Assembly (NCBI RefSeq): GCF_009602425.1
Contig: NW_022261849.1
Span: 187,996 to 251,995, forward strand
Reading direction: 5' to 3'
Source: Actinia tenebrosa
Taxonomy: Eukaryota > Cnidaria > Anthozoa > Actiniaria > Actiniidae
DNA length: 64,000 nucleotides
In this document: positions 24,254 to 45,473 of the stretch, in pieces
Position numbering within the stretch: position 1 is the first letter of the stretch
How the letters are laid out: each line of letters begins with the position of its first letter
Notes under the pieces: generated by a model
The model's database searches: none
Told to the model about the DNA's origin: nothing
What the model saw: the letters and a program-made list of their open reading frames with translations, nothing else
Position numbers and translations under genes: made by a program

Positions 24254-25103
24254 ATAGCCTACACTGGAAGCCCTATTACATCGAGCTATCACTTATAGCT
24301 TGGTCAAGCAGTCTCAATCAGGTTATCGAACAACATAAGTCACCATGTTTTCGTGCATTAAAGCTTCCTAGAGCCAAAAACAGCGCGCCATAACCATTGT
24401 AAAGGTTGCGCTCTTCCTTTCCCTCCACAATACGCAACTCATCTTTGCACCTCTAGGGAGGTAGTTCCGTATCGTACCATGACGAACTGCGGTCCCCGTT
24501 TCGAGAAAGATCTCTGCGAATGCTTTCTTTCTTCTCTGCGCGCTTTTCTTCTCCGATCCCTCCCTCAGTCGTTTACCCCGGTCAACCATTTACATCAGAA
24601 ATTAATGTCTCATTTCCAACTACGTCCATCTACATATCTGCACAATCACTTATGCCTATTTTATGACTAAGGTTATCGGAGCCAATCACTTATGCCTATT
24701 TTATGACTAAGGTTATCGGAGCCAAAGGCAATAAGAAATGGCATCCCAAGATTAGAATAGCAGGAATGACTAGTGTTCTGCGTCTCTTCAAGAAGCCCTC
24801 CAATTTCCTGCTAAACAAATGATTGTTGCCCCCTCTCCTGCCCCCTCCCTACTTTCGTCACCCTCATCGATCCCATTTGCACCAGCTTTTTACCGTTTCC
24901 TGAGTGTTGAAGTTGCTAGCTTGAAGTCTTCAAAGTTTTGTATTTAGATGTATGCCCATTACCGGCATTTCGTTCTCGAAATGCCCTATCGCCAATCTCT
25001 TCTTTTACACCAGCCTGGGGCTGCCTACGGCATGGACATAAATTTTATATTGGGTTCCCTGTGTCGTTGTAGGAACGCCTGTCGATAACTGCTTTTCCAC
25101 AAA
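24254..25103. other. Intergenic/5' region of the FAM169 gene with a 40-bp tandem duplication
   Basis: A 40-bp unit beginning AATCACTTATGCCTATTTTA is duplicated exactly, head to tail, at 24644-24683 and 24684-24723. The remainder is probably the upstream region and 5'UTR of the gene starting at 25104. No other gene is visible. Confidence 0.55.
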
Positions 25104-26259
25104 ATGGCGTTGTGCAATAAACCTGTACCTAAAAAGATAAAAACCGAAAAAATCGATGACTACCCAGTGGATCTTGTAAAAAGCTTTCGAGATCTAAATG
25201 ATGCTAATTACGACACACAGCTAAACGGACTCAGAGAGACTCCAAATAGTTTACATTGTTGGATTTGTGGCGTTGAAAAAAATATCAAGACTTTAACGAT
25301 AAAAGATTTTGATATTTTCGATGATGGGCTTCGAGGACATCAACTATGTGGACTTCGATGTGATAGAGAGAAACCCCATTTTGTTGGTTTAAAAGTCGCT
25401 GGAAGATGGTGGAATATTGAAGAAATTTTATCATCTGAGAGCAATCCAAGGTAGGCTAATTTATGAGACAAATTTTACACGTTGTACAATATGTAATTTA
25501 TTAAAAATCATTAAATCGTCTATAAGTTAAGTTTCTTAGGTGTTTTCAATATCCCTTGATTCAAGGGATTATTTCTGGTCTTCCTCTTTCCATAAACTAG
25601 TATGCTAAATTCCAATATTGTCACTGAACGGAACTGTAAAATCGAGTATTCAATCTATAAGTTGTCATTGGTTGCTGTTATGTCCTTTGAATCTGTTGAA
25701 TCTTGAATCAAGTTGTCGTATTCTAACTGTTTAAAATATTGTTTATGCCATATATAGGAATGGATTGATGGAAATCAAGACACTTGGTGATAGACTGTTG
25801 CTTTCTGTTCTCAATACGATAGTTTACAATCAGCATGAAAAAGCATCTGAAGAACCAATGTTTGAATCTCATCCTCCTAACGAGGCCGGGAAAATCATGT
25901 GGCAGTCTGGAAAAGCAGTAGGGTTTTATACAGTCAAAAAGAAAGGTAAACTAATCTCTCACTTCTTGCCAGAAGTCTGGGAGATGAACATGCTGGATAC
26001 GATTTTTGTGAGAAAAGACTACCGCTCCAAAGGCCTTGCAAAACATATGGTTGAAGATTTCATTGATGATTTCCCTAAGGAATATATTGGATTCTCGTAT
26101 CCTTTGACAGTACCATTGACATCTATTTGTTTCAATATATTAAAGAGAAGAAAGGAAGATAGGGATAGGGTTTGGGAATGTAGAGAACCAGGTGGAATGC
26201 ATGGTAGGATTAATTTATGGAGGTCTTTAAAAGCTGATAAAATGTTGAAGTCTTCTTGA
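25104..26259 (+). CDS. FAM169: FAM169-family (SLAP75-like) protein with GNAT-like fold, 2 exons, 282 aa
   Basis: Exons 25104-25450 and 25758-26259 join in phase through GT/AG borders; the total is 849 nt. The start ATG follows a CAAA context and opens MALCNKPVPKKIK. The second exon matches the conserved N-terminal region of vertebrate FAM169A in order: a TLGDRLLLSVLN block, then AGKIMWQSGKAVGFY, then a block like LDTMFLRKKYRG (here LDTIFVRKDYRS), then a segment around YPL. RSKGLA at about residues 205-210 fits the acetyl-CoA loop R-x2-G-x-G/A of GNAT enzymes. Vertebrate FAM169A is longer (about 670 aa) and reported at the nuclear envelope; this gene ends right after the conserved domain. No substrate is known, so catalysis is inference. 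The family call is from remembered alignment and is fairly confident. Confidence 0.82.
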
Positions 26260-26307
26260 AGTGTTTCTGTAAGTTAATTTTTGGAGGGACAAGATACATG
26301 GGTACAT

Positions 26308-26380
26308 GAGAGAGGAAAAGGGAGAGGGAGAGGGAGAGGGAGAGGGGAAAGGAGAGGGAGAGGGGGAAGGAGAAGGAGAG
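26308..26380. repeat. GAGAGG microsatellite
   Basis: Purine-only run built on GAGAGG/GGAGAG hexamers just downstream of the FAM169 stop codon. Confidence 0.9.
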
Positions 26381-26681
26381 TTGACAGTGTGAAATATGCC
26401 ATCATGATTTGAAAACCCTCATAAAATAAATAAGAATTGTTTTACAATTCTTTTATGATTTTTTTTCAATATAGAAATAATTTACAAAATGATGTTATAA
26501 AATGGTTGATCTATACTTATAACTATATTGAGGTGTTCATTTTGACACAACTACTCATTTTAAGGGGATAGGGTCACGTTACCAGGATGTAAAAATGATA
26601 ATGATAATAACACTTTATTTACTGAGGATGTAACAGGTTTAAGCTAAACTTTTTTCAAACCTGGTCCAAAAAAATGGTGTT

Positions 26682-26850
26682 ACTACTTCATGTAAGACTA
26701 CATGGATTGGCACTATTCTGTAATAAAGTTTAAGGTTTTTTTTGAGTTAATTAAGGTTAGGGTTAGGATTTGGGTTAGGGTTTCAGGACTTTATAAACAA
26801 TTTATAGATAATCGAATAGTGCAATTTCATATAGTCTTACATGAAGTAAT
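26682..26850. mobile_element. Foldback element with telomere-like core
   Basis: Arms at 26682-26718 and 26814-26850 are reverse complements (ACTTCATGTAAGACTA and its complement). Between them, at about 26751-26783, lies a run of imperfect TTAGGG units (TTAGGGTTAGGATTTGGGTT), the animal telomere unit, here interstitial. Confidence 0.65.
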
Positions 26851-27079
26851 AATCAAAAATGGATTATGATAATTATTATTAACATAATGATCAATTGACA
26901 TGTCACTGAGACGTCGACATTGGCTGATATATTTGTGTTCAGCTGTATATAATCATTTTTTGAATTTGTATCTTTTAATTGAAGACACTATTTATATTAC
27001 TCACACATAATACAACATTCTATGAATGTTGCTCTCAACTCATCTACTGAGTCTTATAGGAATAACTGTAGCAACCATT

Positions 27080-27345
27080 GATTGGTTGGTTGCCTGTGCT
27101 TTATGAGAGCACACAGCCACGCTGACTATTTCTATTTCATCTTTCATATACTAAATAACAGCTATTCTAATTTGTATTTTATAAAAGAAATTTTAAAAAT
27201 TGCTTGCCATGCTGTGTGCACAGCTTAGAAAACACTTGAGAAATTGCAGAACACTCGAGAATTGTTGACAAACACTCTGCTACATGTTGTGCTTTTTCTA
27301 ACGCTTCTAGAATGTTTTCCCGATTCCTGTGTTATAACTGCATGC
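27080..27345. repeat. GAGAGCACACAGC dispersed repeat, copy 1
   Basis: Shares GTGCTTTATGAGAGCACACA, CAGAACACTCGAGAA and the following CTCTGCTAC region with 62475-62700, with local inverted structure. Non-coding dispersed repeat. Confidence 0.6.
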
Positions 27346-27527
27346 ATATCTGTATGCATTTTCTATCTATTCGTTATAGACAGGAAAACTGAAAACAAAT
27401 GCCCTCATGGCAAGGGAAAGAGATATATATGATATTTAAAAATTATTTGCATTTATGACCTTTTATTATTCAATCTCGGTAATCAATAGTATGAAATTAC
27501 CAATCATCACTCAAATTAGCTTGAGTT

Positions 27528-27690
27528 GAACGTTTTCCCAATTCAGATACTATTGTGCAGAGTATCATTTCTTTGTTTAACAGTAGGACATGAGAAGACA
27601 CATGAATATAGATACCACTCAAACAAAGAATCTTATTCTCCAGAGAATGACATGTGGTCTGAAATGGGAAAGCTTTGTTCCCAAGCTAAA
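27528..27690. mobile_element. CCCATTTCAGACCA-type palindromic MITE
   Basis: Right terminus GACATGTGGTCTGAAATGGG; left terminus is its diverged complement. The core has TTCTTTGTTTAAC and ACTCAAACAAAGAATC as inverted halves. One of about nine copies in this window; see 9569-9735 for the clearest. Confidence 0.75.
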
Positions 27691-27811
27691 GAAGTATATT
27701 CCTTTCATAAGTCTTTATTTAATTACAGATACTCATCCAACAAAAAGAAATATGATTCAATATTTTTAATAAATGAATAAAAACTATTTTACAATGCAAT
27801 TTTTTTATCAT

Positions 27812-27979
27812 TAGAGTGCATACCATATATATCCTTAAAGAACTTTGTAAGAATATGCACAAATTTGCACAAATTGATAAGTTCATTAGACCTCAGTAGA
27901 CTGTAGACCTACAAAACTTTGCAGTAATTTGTACAATTTTGCCAGTTAACCTTTTCCAAGATATATGGTATGCACTCTA
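27812..27979. mobile_element. TAGAGTGCAT-type MITE, copy 1
   Basis: TAGAGTGCATACCATATATA at the left end and its complement at the right. The core carries CAAATTTGCACAAATT and CTCAGTAGACTGTAGACC. The same family occurs at 31023-31172 and 49725-49918. No coding capacity. Confidence 0.75.
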
Positions 27980-28129
27980 CTAGATCTAAACTATCTTATT
28001 CCTATATTTCACATTCCTTTATTATTATTATTATTTATTCCTAAACTATTTCTATTGCTAATCCTATATTTCATTTCCTATTTCTATTTCCTATTCTATT
28101 CCTATTCTGACTCCTATCTCCTATGACCA

Positions 28130-31100
28130 CTAGCATCCCTCTAGTAATCTATATGTCCTAAGAGTGCTTTGTTGTGGTTCATAGGCAGGCTGCAGCCATT
28201 GGTGCTGCATGAGCTGTTGTAAGCTCACTCTATCAGCAGGATCTCTCCGTAGCATCATACCAATAAACTCAAAGAGATCTGAGGGGAAAAAAACAATAAT
28301 CAACAAGGTCTGATTGAGACAAGAGTAGTCGTAAGATGTTGTGTTAAACCTGTTTGTATTCAACAGCCCATCCCAATCTGGAGGCATTAATACTAACTTA
28401 CTTACAAATCACTCATGATTGTAAGCTGCACGGCTGCTACTAGCACCTAAATACACAACCCGTAAAGTCCTCCACTGGTCATGATGGTGAAGCGCATTGA
28501 GACCATGTAAAATGCGCTAAATAAGAACCCCGTTTTTTTTTTTTTTATTCGGAGTAAGTTTACAACAACTGTAATCTGAACTAGATGCCAAGGTTGGGCT
28601 TAGAAGCATGTGACCAAGTGTCACGCAACTTGTCAAAGTAGTGACAGGAGAAGCTTACCTTCTGAGAAATGCTGTGATAGGCGTGCAGACTTTGTGGCTG
28701 CCTGTTCAGCATTGTTAAAAGGGGTTGCACCCATCAGCAGGTCATACAAGAAGCAACCAAGGGACCAAATGGTTGCCTTGCGACCGTCGTATTGACCATC
28801 GGTGTGGAATTCTGGGGGACAAAAGTGTGGAGTCCCTGTGAATGGAAGTAAAAAATATTTGTTAACTTGACTAGTTTGGAGGATTACTGTATCTAAACAT
28901 TAGGAAGTGGCATTGTTGTTGGGAATTCCCCTTGACTCTTCCTTCACGTTGGAATTTTTTATGCACGTGGCAATTTGGCGATGCAGACAAAACGTCACAA
29001 TTCTAGCTTTTGATGTTAACGAATGAATATGGCGTGCTCACTTCTTTGATATGCGTCGCTTGTCACGCACAAAGGTTTCAGTACAACCTGCGTGACAAGC
29101 GAAGGATATCTCGAAATTAGGCTATTGCGCTCTTCTGAGGAACGATCTAAAGTGCGCAGCGGTGCTGGGGACATTCCAGATACGTTTAATTTGCGCTTCG
29201 CTTAAAAACTTTTCTTGGTTTGAGAAGGGAGGCGATTTATCGGGAATCTGTTGAATCTGCCATAGGGCGCGTCGCTAGGTTACGAGTTAAAAAATCCAGT
29301 CTCCTTACCCGAGAAACTTTTGATTGGTTCTTCACTGACGTGAGTCGCAAGACCAAAGTCAATCAACTTGACTCTCCCACCGTCAGTGATATCCATCAGG
29401 ATATTTTCAGACTTAATGTCGTTATGCAAAATGCCTCGCTCGTCAAGATGCATGACCGCCTCCAACACCTCGCGGAATATGGGTCTCGCTTCATCCTCGG
29501 ACAAAACTTCACCGAAGGCGTTGAGGAAGTCGAACAAGTCGACGCATTTGTTTGGTCTCTCTGTAATAACCACGAAGTGATGGTCAAAGTAATGGTGCTC
29601 AAGGAACTTAATGGTGTTGGGGTGGTTCACTTGTCGTTGGAAGTAAACCTCGGCTGGAACACGTCGGATCGGTCCATCCTGAAAGCAAAATGAATATCGG
29701 AATGATCTGGCTATTACTAACAAATCTGAGTGAATAATTTACGCGCGCAAAGGCGTTTCTGTATTAATTCTACCAAGGTGACTAATTATATTGATTGCGC
29801 ATTATAGATATCCTCATGTTCTGGTTATCCATAAGTTAGAACCAAGGGAGAACATGAGATCCTAAAAAATATATTCTTAACCGGGTAACGGAGAGTGGAC
29901 GACCGATTAGCAAGGGTTGGATTACCCCGCATGGGACACCCATACCACCTACAGATAACTCGTGCCACCTAATACATACCACACACGGTCAACTCAAAGA
30001 CCACGGTCCACCCAAAAACCACTCAAAAACGACCCATGACACCCAAAAACCACTCAAATGCCACCCAGGTTCGCATTTCATGTTCAAATCGTCCACAAAT
30101 TTTCTTGAGGGCCGCTTTTTTAAAAACTTAATATATCTCTGCATGGAACTAACCTGGATTAGTTTCGCTTTCTTGAGTGGAATGTACTTAATAGCGACAG
30201 GAAGCCCGTCCTTTTTCCTAATTCCAGCATACACCTTACCAAAAGCACCCTCGCCTATGATGTCCTCTTGAGAGAACCTCCGAAAAAACATGCGTTTTCT
30301 CGATTCTGAGGCTGTAAGGAAAGAAAAGATCAATGCTGTCAACACAACTGTTTTTATATTGATAAAATAGTTCAACCTCTAAAAACAGCAGTTTTATCGA
30401 GCCGGGGGGGGGGGGGATCTGGGCTGATGTAAGTGTGTTACAATGCACATGCACTTTCAATAGCATATTGATAAAATAGTTTAACAGCCATTTATCGACC
30501 TCTCCGTAATAAAGCTTCTGGACTAGATTTAATATAAGTGTGCTTGCAACAATGCACAGATTGACGCTTTGCGTTTCGCGAAGGGTGTAGAGAGAGAGAG
30601 AAGCAGTCTCACCTCTACAGGCTCTGATAATTCTTCTTTGTTTGATATCATTTTCAGGCGTAGCAACTTTGTTTTGTTGCGTTTCTTCGTTGCCTGTGTT
30701 AACATTCTGAGGTTGAATGTTCTTTTCAGCCTGAGGTCTTGTACAAGTGTTGGTGGCTGGGAAAGCCTCACACTTTTGGAGGGAAAACCAACAGAAAAAT
30801 CATGAATAACTGAAAGGCTAGTTAGCTAACCCCATAGTTATGCGATGTAACGTTAACTAGCGCAATAAGCAAACCGAATTTTCTGTCGATTCTTCCAAAA
30901 CGAAGATTTTATAATCATAAATAATAAACTTCACTGTTTGTAAAAAGCAAATAACAAATAAGATCATGATCTTTTTATTTGGGAAAGAAATCTTTTAATT
31001 GTGGCTTCTGCGCAAACATGTTTAGAGTATATGACATATATCCGTGAAAAAGTTATAAACTAACAAAATTGTACAAATTAGTGCACAGTTTTGTAGATCT

Positions 31101-31535
31101 ATTGTCTACTGAACTTACTAATTTGTGCAATGTCTTGCAAAGTTTTTCAATAAATATATGGCATGTACTCTACTGCACAAAACTCCAGATTAAAGCGCTA
31201 AACATTTTAGCTTACCTTGGATTGACCTGGCTGGGATTTCACTACCACTTTTTCAGGCGATTCATGTTCATGAGAACGTTGTTCTTGTAACTCACTCAAA
31301 CGCCTTTTAAGGCTGAATAAATGAAAATAAAATAGAGAGTTGACAAACCGTGAAGATTATGCATTTTGGATTTCAACTTGACGAGGTTGGATTTGAACAT
31401 GCTTTGGCGCGTAAATTCAAACAAAACTTGTAAAAATATCGCAGAATGACTAAATATTACACAAGATTTTCAGAACCAAATCTAAAACACGTGACTTTTG
31501 ATAAGTACTTACGTAGTTTTTTGCACTTGCGACAT
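28130..31535 (-). CDS. PIM: PIM-type Ser/Thr protein kinase, 7 exons, 377 aa
   Basis: Exons in transcript order: 31513-31535, 31216-31312, 30613-30772, 30154-30311, 29309-29678, 28659-28835, 28130-28278 (1134 nt, all phases close). Residues 1 to about 100 form a Gln/Lys/Glu-rich non-catalytic head. The kinase domain starts near 104: GEGAFG (113-118), VAIK with Lys135, hinge ERPNKCVDLFDF with the PIM hallmark proline after ER, HNDIKSEN (231-238), DFG (253-255), a PPEF activation-segment end, IWSLG, and an RRDPADR block before the C-terminus. PIM kinases are short, constitutively active and controlled mainly by transcription, promoting growth and survival. Odd points: the catalytic-loop Arg is Asn (HND), and the usual Asp before WSLG is missing. 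The catalytic Asp, Lys and DFG remain. Family call is strong; the exact paralogue is not decidable. The acceptor of exon 3 is the only one chosen on phase. Confidence 0.92.
29052..29104. repeat. Short perfect hairpin in the PIM intron
   Basis: CGCTTGTCACGCA and its exact complement TGCGTGACAAGCG flank a loop of about 20 bases. Probably the tip of a small dispersed foldback; no RNA family recognised. Confidence 0.45.
29998..30068. repeat. Short tandem array in the PIM intron
   Basis: ACCCAAAAACCACTCAAA units repeated about three times with small changes. Confidence 0.6.
31023..31172. mobile_element. TAGAGTGCAT-type MITE, copy 2
   Basis: Inverted ends TAGAGTATATGACATATATC / ATGGCATGTACTCTA with the same core as 27812-27979, including GTACAAATTAGTGCACA and TCTACTGAACTTAC. 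Lies in the first long intron of the PIM kinase gene. Confidence 0.7.
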
Positions 31536-32613
31536 TTTTTGTTTCAAATTTCGTATTAAAACCGTTAGCAGTATTTTTCAACGTCTTTCTTGTACAAACG
31601 ACAGTGAAAAATGTTGTGCGTTGTCAAGGCGATGGCCTTTTATTTACTGCTCGCGTCAGCTTCCAATCTCACGCAAGACTCCAACACGATGCGGTTTCTT
31701 TAGCAACACTCTTCTAGCGCGCGCACTGTGTTGAATGCTCTCTCCCTGGCCCCCTCCGTTTTTGCGCGATGTGGGTGTCAAAGCTCACGAAGCATTCTGG
31801 GCAACCTAGTCTTGAAAAAAAAACCTACCGTAAAATCGATCAAAGGAACAACTTTAAAAAATCACTCTGTCATTCTTTTCTGCTGGAATACTAACATTTC
31901 TATTAAGAAATGTCTTAGGTAAAAAACGAGATTTTTAGATGAGCCGAAAAAGCGCAAGCACTTGGTTTCCCATCATGCTTTGCAGCGTGCTAGAAATTTG
32001 TGCGCGTGCGCATTGGCTAATGTTATCCGTGGGAGAAAGGGAATGCACAGGATAAGAATATTTCTTAAATTACAGCTCCGGCATTTATTAGAGGTTTCAG
32101 CGAGAAACAAGCTTTTATATTGAAAGGAAAAGGAAAAAATATTTTTCTGTTTAACACTGGTTTCTTTGGTACGCGCTGTTCAAGAGAAAGCGTCGCAACG
32201 TCAAAAGAGCACATTTTGAAAGAAAGAAAAAAGAAAGAAAAGAAAATTAGCTGAAAGAAAGACTGAAGGAAGGAACGAAATATCAAACGGGAGTAGGGTG
32301 ATGGGCCGAGCCATGCAAAAAAAATTTTTTTCAAATTAAAAAAATAATTCTTTCTGAGAAGGGGCTTAAATATGCATACTGCATTGTCGGTTAGGAATGC
32401 AATTATTATATTAATTCACAGTCTTACACGCATTCAAGAAGTTTTTGATAATATTAAAAGGAGGTCCCATATATTTATTATGCTACAACCAATTCCACAG
32501 GAAACCCAAGCCAAAAATATGTCGCCTCGATGTGATGTTAAATGGACCAAAAGCGCGGGAAAACTTGATCACGTGAAAGAATCAGCCGGTCGATCGAAGC
32601 AAGCAAGGAAAGC
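31536..32613. promoter_or_regulatory. Divergent promoter shared by PIM kinase (-) and MCM2 (+)
   Basis: The start codons of two head-to-head genes are 1078 bases apart. Motifs seen: GCGCGGGAAAA at 32553-32563, the complement of the strong E2F site TTTTCCCGCGC, about 50 bases before the MCM2 ATG; CACGTG E-box at 32570-32575; TTTTTGCGCG (E2F-like) near 31759; TTTCCCATCATGCTTTGCAG at about 31966-31985, close to the ZNF143/STAF consensus; and CCAGAATGCTT in complement near 31792, a second STAF-like core; ATTGGCT (CCAAT box) near 32010. E2F control of MCM genes is established in animals. Use of these sites here, and co-regulation of PIM, is inference. A purine-rich stretch at about 32215-32280 is low complexity. 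Confidence 0.65.
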
Positions 32614-43693
<11,080 letters not shown>

Positions 43694-44529
43694 ACAAAAC
43701 TGGAAGAAGACTTGCATTCATATGAGCACTTTGGACAAGCTCTTTATACCATGAACACGACTGGCATAGGTCGTAATATCAGTTGCGACAAGTTTCCTTT
43801 AACTCTCTATAAAATGTGCAAAGCATTGCACGTAGAAACGAATCGACTACATTACGTCCTACATTACGAAAAAAATAATGCATAAGTTAACTTCATAAAA
43901 GAAAAGAGAAAATGTTTTTGGAACTCGATGTAACTTTTCAAGTATTTTTTCACGACGAACTGGAACAAAAACTATTCAAGTATATGGCGGTATACTAATG
44001 TAAATAGACAAACAACGTGTTTCGTTGTTTTGGTGCCGCGCATTTTGGTGTCTTCTGGTTTGGTCTTGTAGATATGTATGCTTTATAACTGAACTACTAC
44101 ACGTGAACTTTTGTATTAAAGTTGTTTAAGAAAGAACGTCTCTGCTGTGCTGAAAAATTAAAATTGTCCACTCTTAGACCATTAACATTCTAAAAGAAAA
44201 AATATATAAAGAGTTCCGAAAGACGGGGGTTTACTGTGAAACTCGGTTGCCATTTAGCTCCCACTACGTTAAAACTCATTTCAAATGAACTGACTCCAAA
44301 ACGGACGGGGTTTTTCGTCGGTGATAGCGCTTCCAATTTGTCAATCAGCTAATTAATTACGCTATTGCAAATTTCCTAAAAACCAAGTTTACCCAGAAGT
44401 GGCTTTATCTCTCTTCTTGCTTGATCCCTGGCTTGACCCCATGTAACTTGACTCTTCAGTCGTCATATGCTTGGCCTTCCGCTAGCTGAAAAATCTTTAT
44501 CCCTCAAATTTCAATACTTAAGAGGTCAT
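43694..44529 (+). other. MCM2 3'UTR and downstream DNA
   Basis: Non-coding, with an ATTAAA polyadenylation signal at 44115-44120 giving a 3'UTR of about 430 bases. Nothing else recognised up to the repeat that starts near 44530. Confidence 0.5.
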
Positions 44530-45080
44530 TTCGTATTTTTTCGCTGGTAACGAACTCAACAAAAGTGCGAAACTGTTTGGTTTTGTACATCGAGGAATAT
44601 TATGTACTCCGTCAAATAGATTCAGACTGGGTTTTTTCGATTTTCCATTTTTTCGCTTCGAAATTCGCAAAATCATGAAATTCTTTGGCTTTGTACACCA
44701 AGGTACCCTTCCATAACCTAACTTTTCCCTCTAAAAAACTATTTTTGATATATCATATTTGCAAAAAAACGAATATTTGATGGTTTTTTATTTTTCTAAT
44801 TTCGCGGTTTTTCGCTGTTTAGAAAAACTCAACAAAATCGCGAAATTCTTTCGTTTTGCATAATAAAAATATTAATGAGGCGTTCTTGATGAGCGCATTT
44901 AAAAATCTCAATGCAGCGCTTATAAAATCGTTGTACCATGTCATAAGCTCAATTCATCGCTAAAAACCTATTAGATAGTTCTTTGCATTTAGATATTTAA
45001 CAGGTTTATTTTGCATTTTTTGCTGGTTTGGAAGCCAACAAAAAACGAAATTCTTTCTGGTTTGTACACCGAGGTACCCT
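44530..45080. repeat. Diverged tandem repeat of about 120-200 bp units
   Basis: A block of the form TTTTTCGCTG...CTCAACAAAAxxGCGAAATTCTTTxGxTTTGTACAxCGAGG recurs about four times, with its GCGAAATTCTTT part near 44560, 44675, 44848 and 45050. Copies are strongly diverged, so the array is old. No gene is seen from here to the HUWE1 start. Confidence 0.6.
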
Positions 45081-45473
45081 GGGTAATGACTGGGCAGCCT
45101 CGTTGTGATGTGGTGTGCACGCCAGGTAGCCATGTTGAATGAAGCGTTACGTTGAACGGAAAAACGACTCTACTTTGTCATGCCATAAAAACTCCCGTTT
45201 TCCTACTTCAATAAGCAAACCTTGTTGATTTGAAAGATAAATACATCATCTACTTAACTGCCACTCCTTGGTGTATGAAATTTTCGCGTTAAAGAATTAC
45301 ACGCTCGTAAAGATTCATTTGTGGTTGTGAACTTCATCTTCGCTACACATGGTTTTTGTAATCGTAGTCTACAGGAAACCGGGATTGCTGCTATAAATCC
45401 AGCATTTTTATGACAGAATGCGCAATTATTCATCAGGGGAGATATCGAGTGAGTCATTAAAGGGTTAGAAAGG

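Larger units (their letters stand above)
26260..28129. other. Intergenic repeat cluster between FAM169 and PIM genes
   Basis: No gene is seen. The region holds a GA-rich microsatellite (26308-26380), a foldback with telomere-like core (26682-26850), a GAGAGCACACAGC-type repeat (about 27080-27345), a palindromic CCCATTTCAGACCA-type MITE (27528-27690), a TAGAGTGCAT-type MITE (27812-27979) and CTATTTC-rich low-complexity DNA (about 28020-28120). Confidence 0.6.

Noticed and set aside
23500-24298. Open frames of 111 and 131 aa rich in RIRK/TRIR
   Set aside because: They are translations of the CACGTATCCG-type foldback elements; the periodic peptide comes from the repeat.
24360-24620. Possible small-RNA or first exon in a GC-richer stretch
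   Set aside because: No recognisable RNA fold or splice pair, and no protein family match.
29220-29693. 157-aa plus-strand frame
   Set aside because: It is the antisense of PIM exon 5, which reads a clear kinase domain on the other strand.
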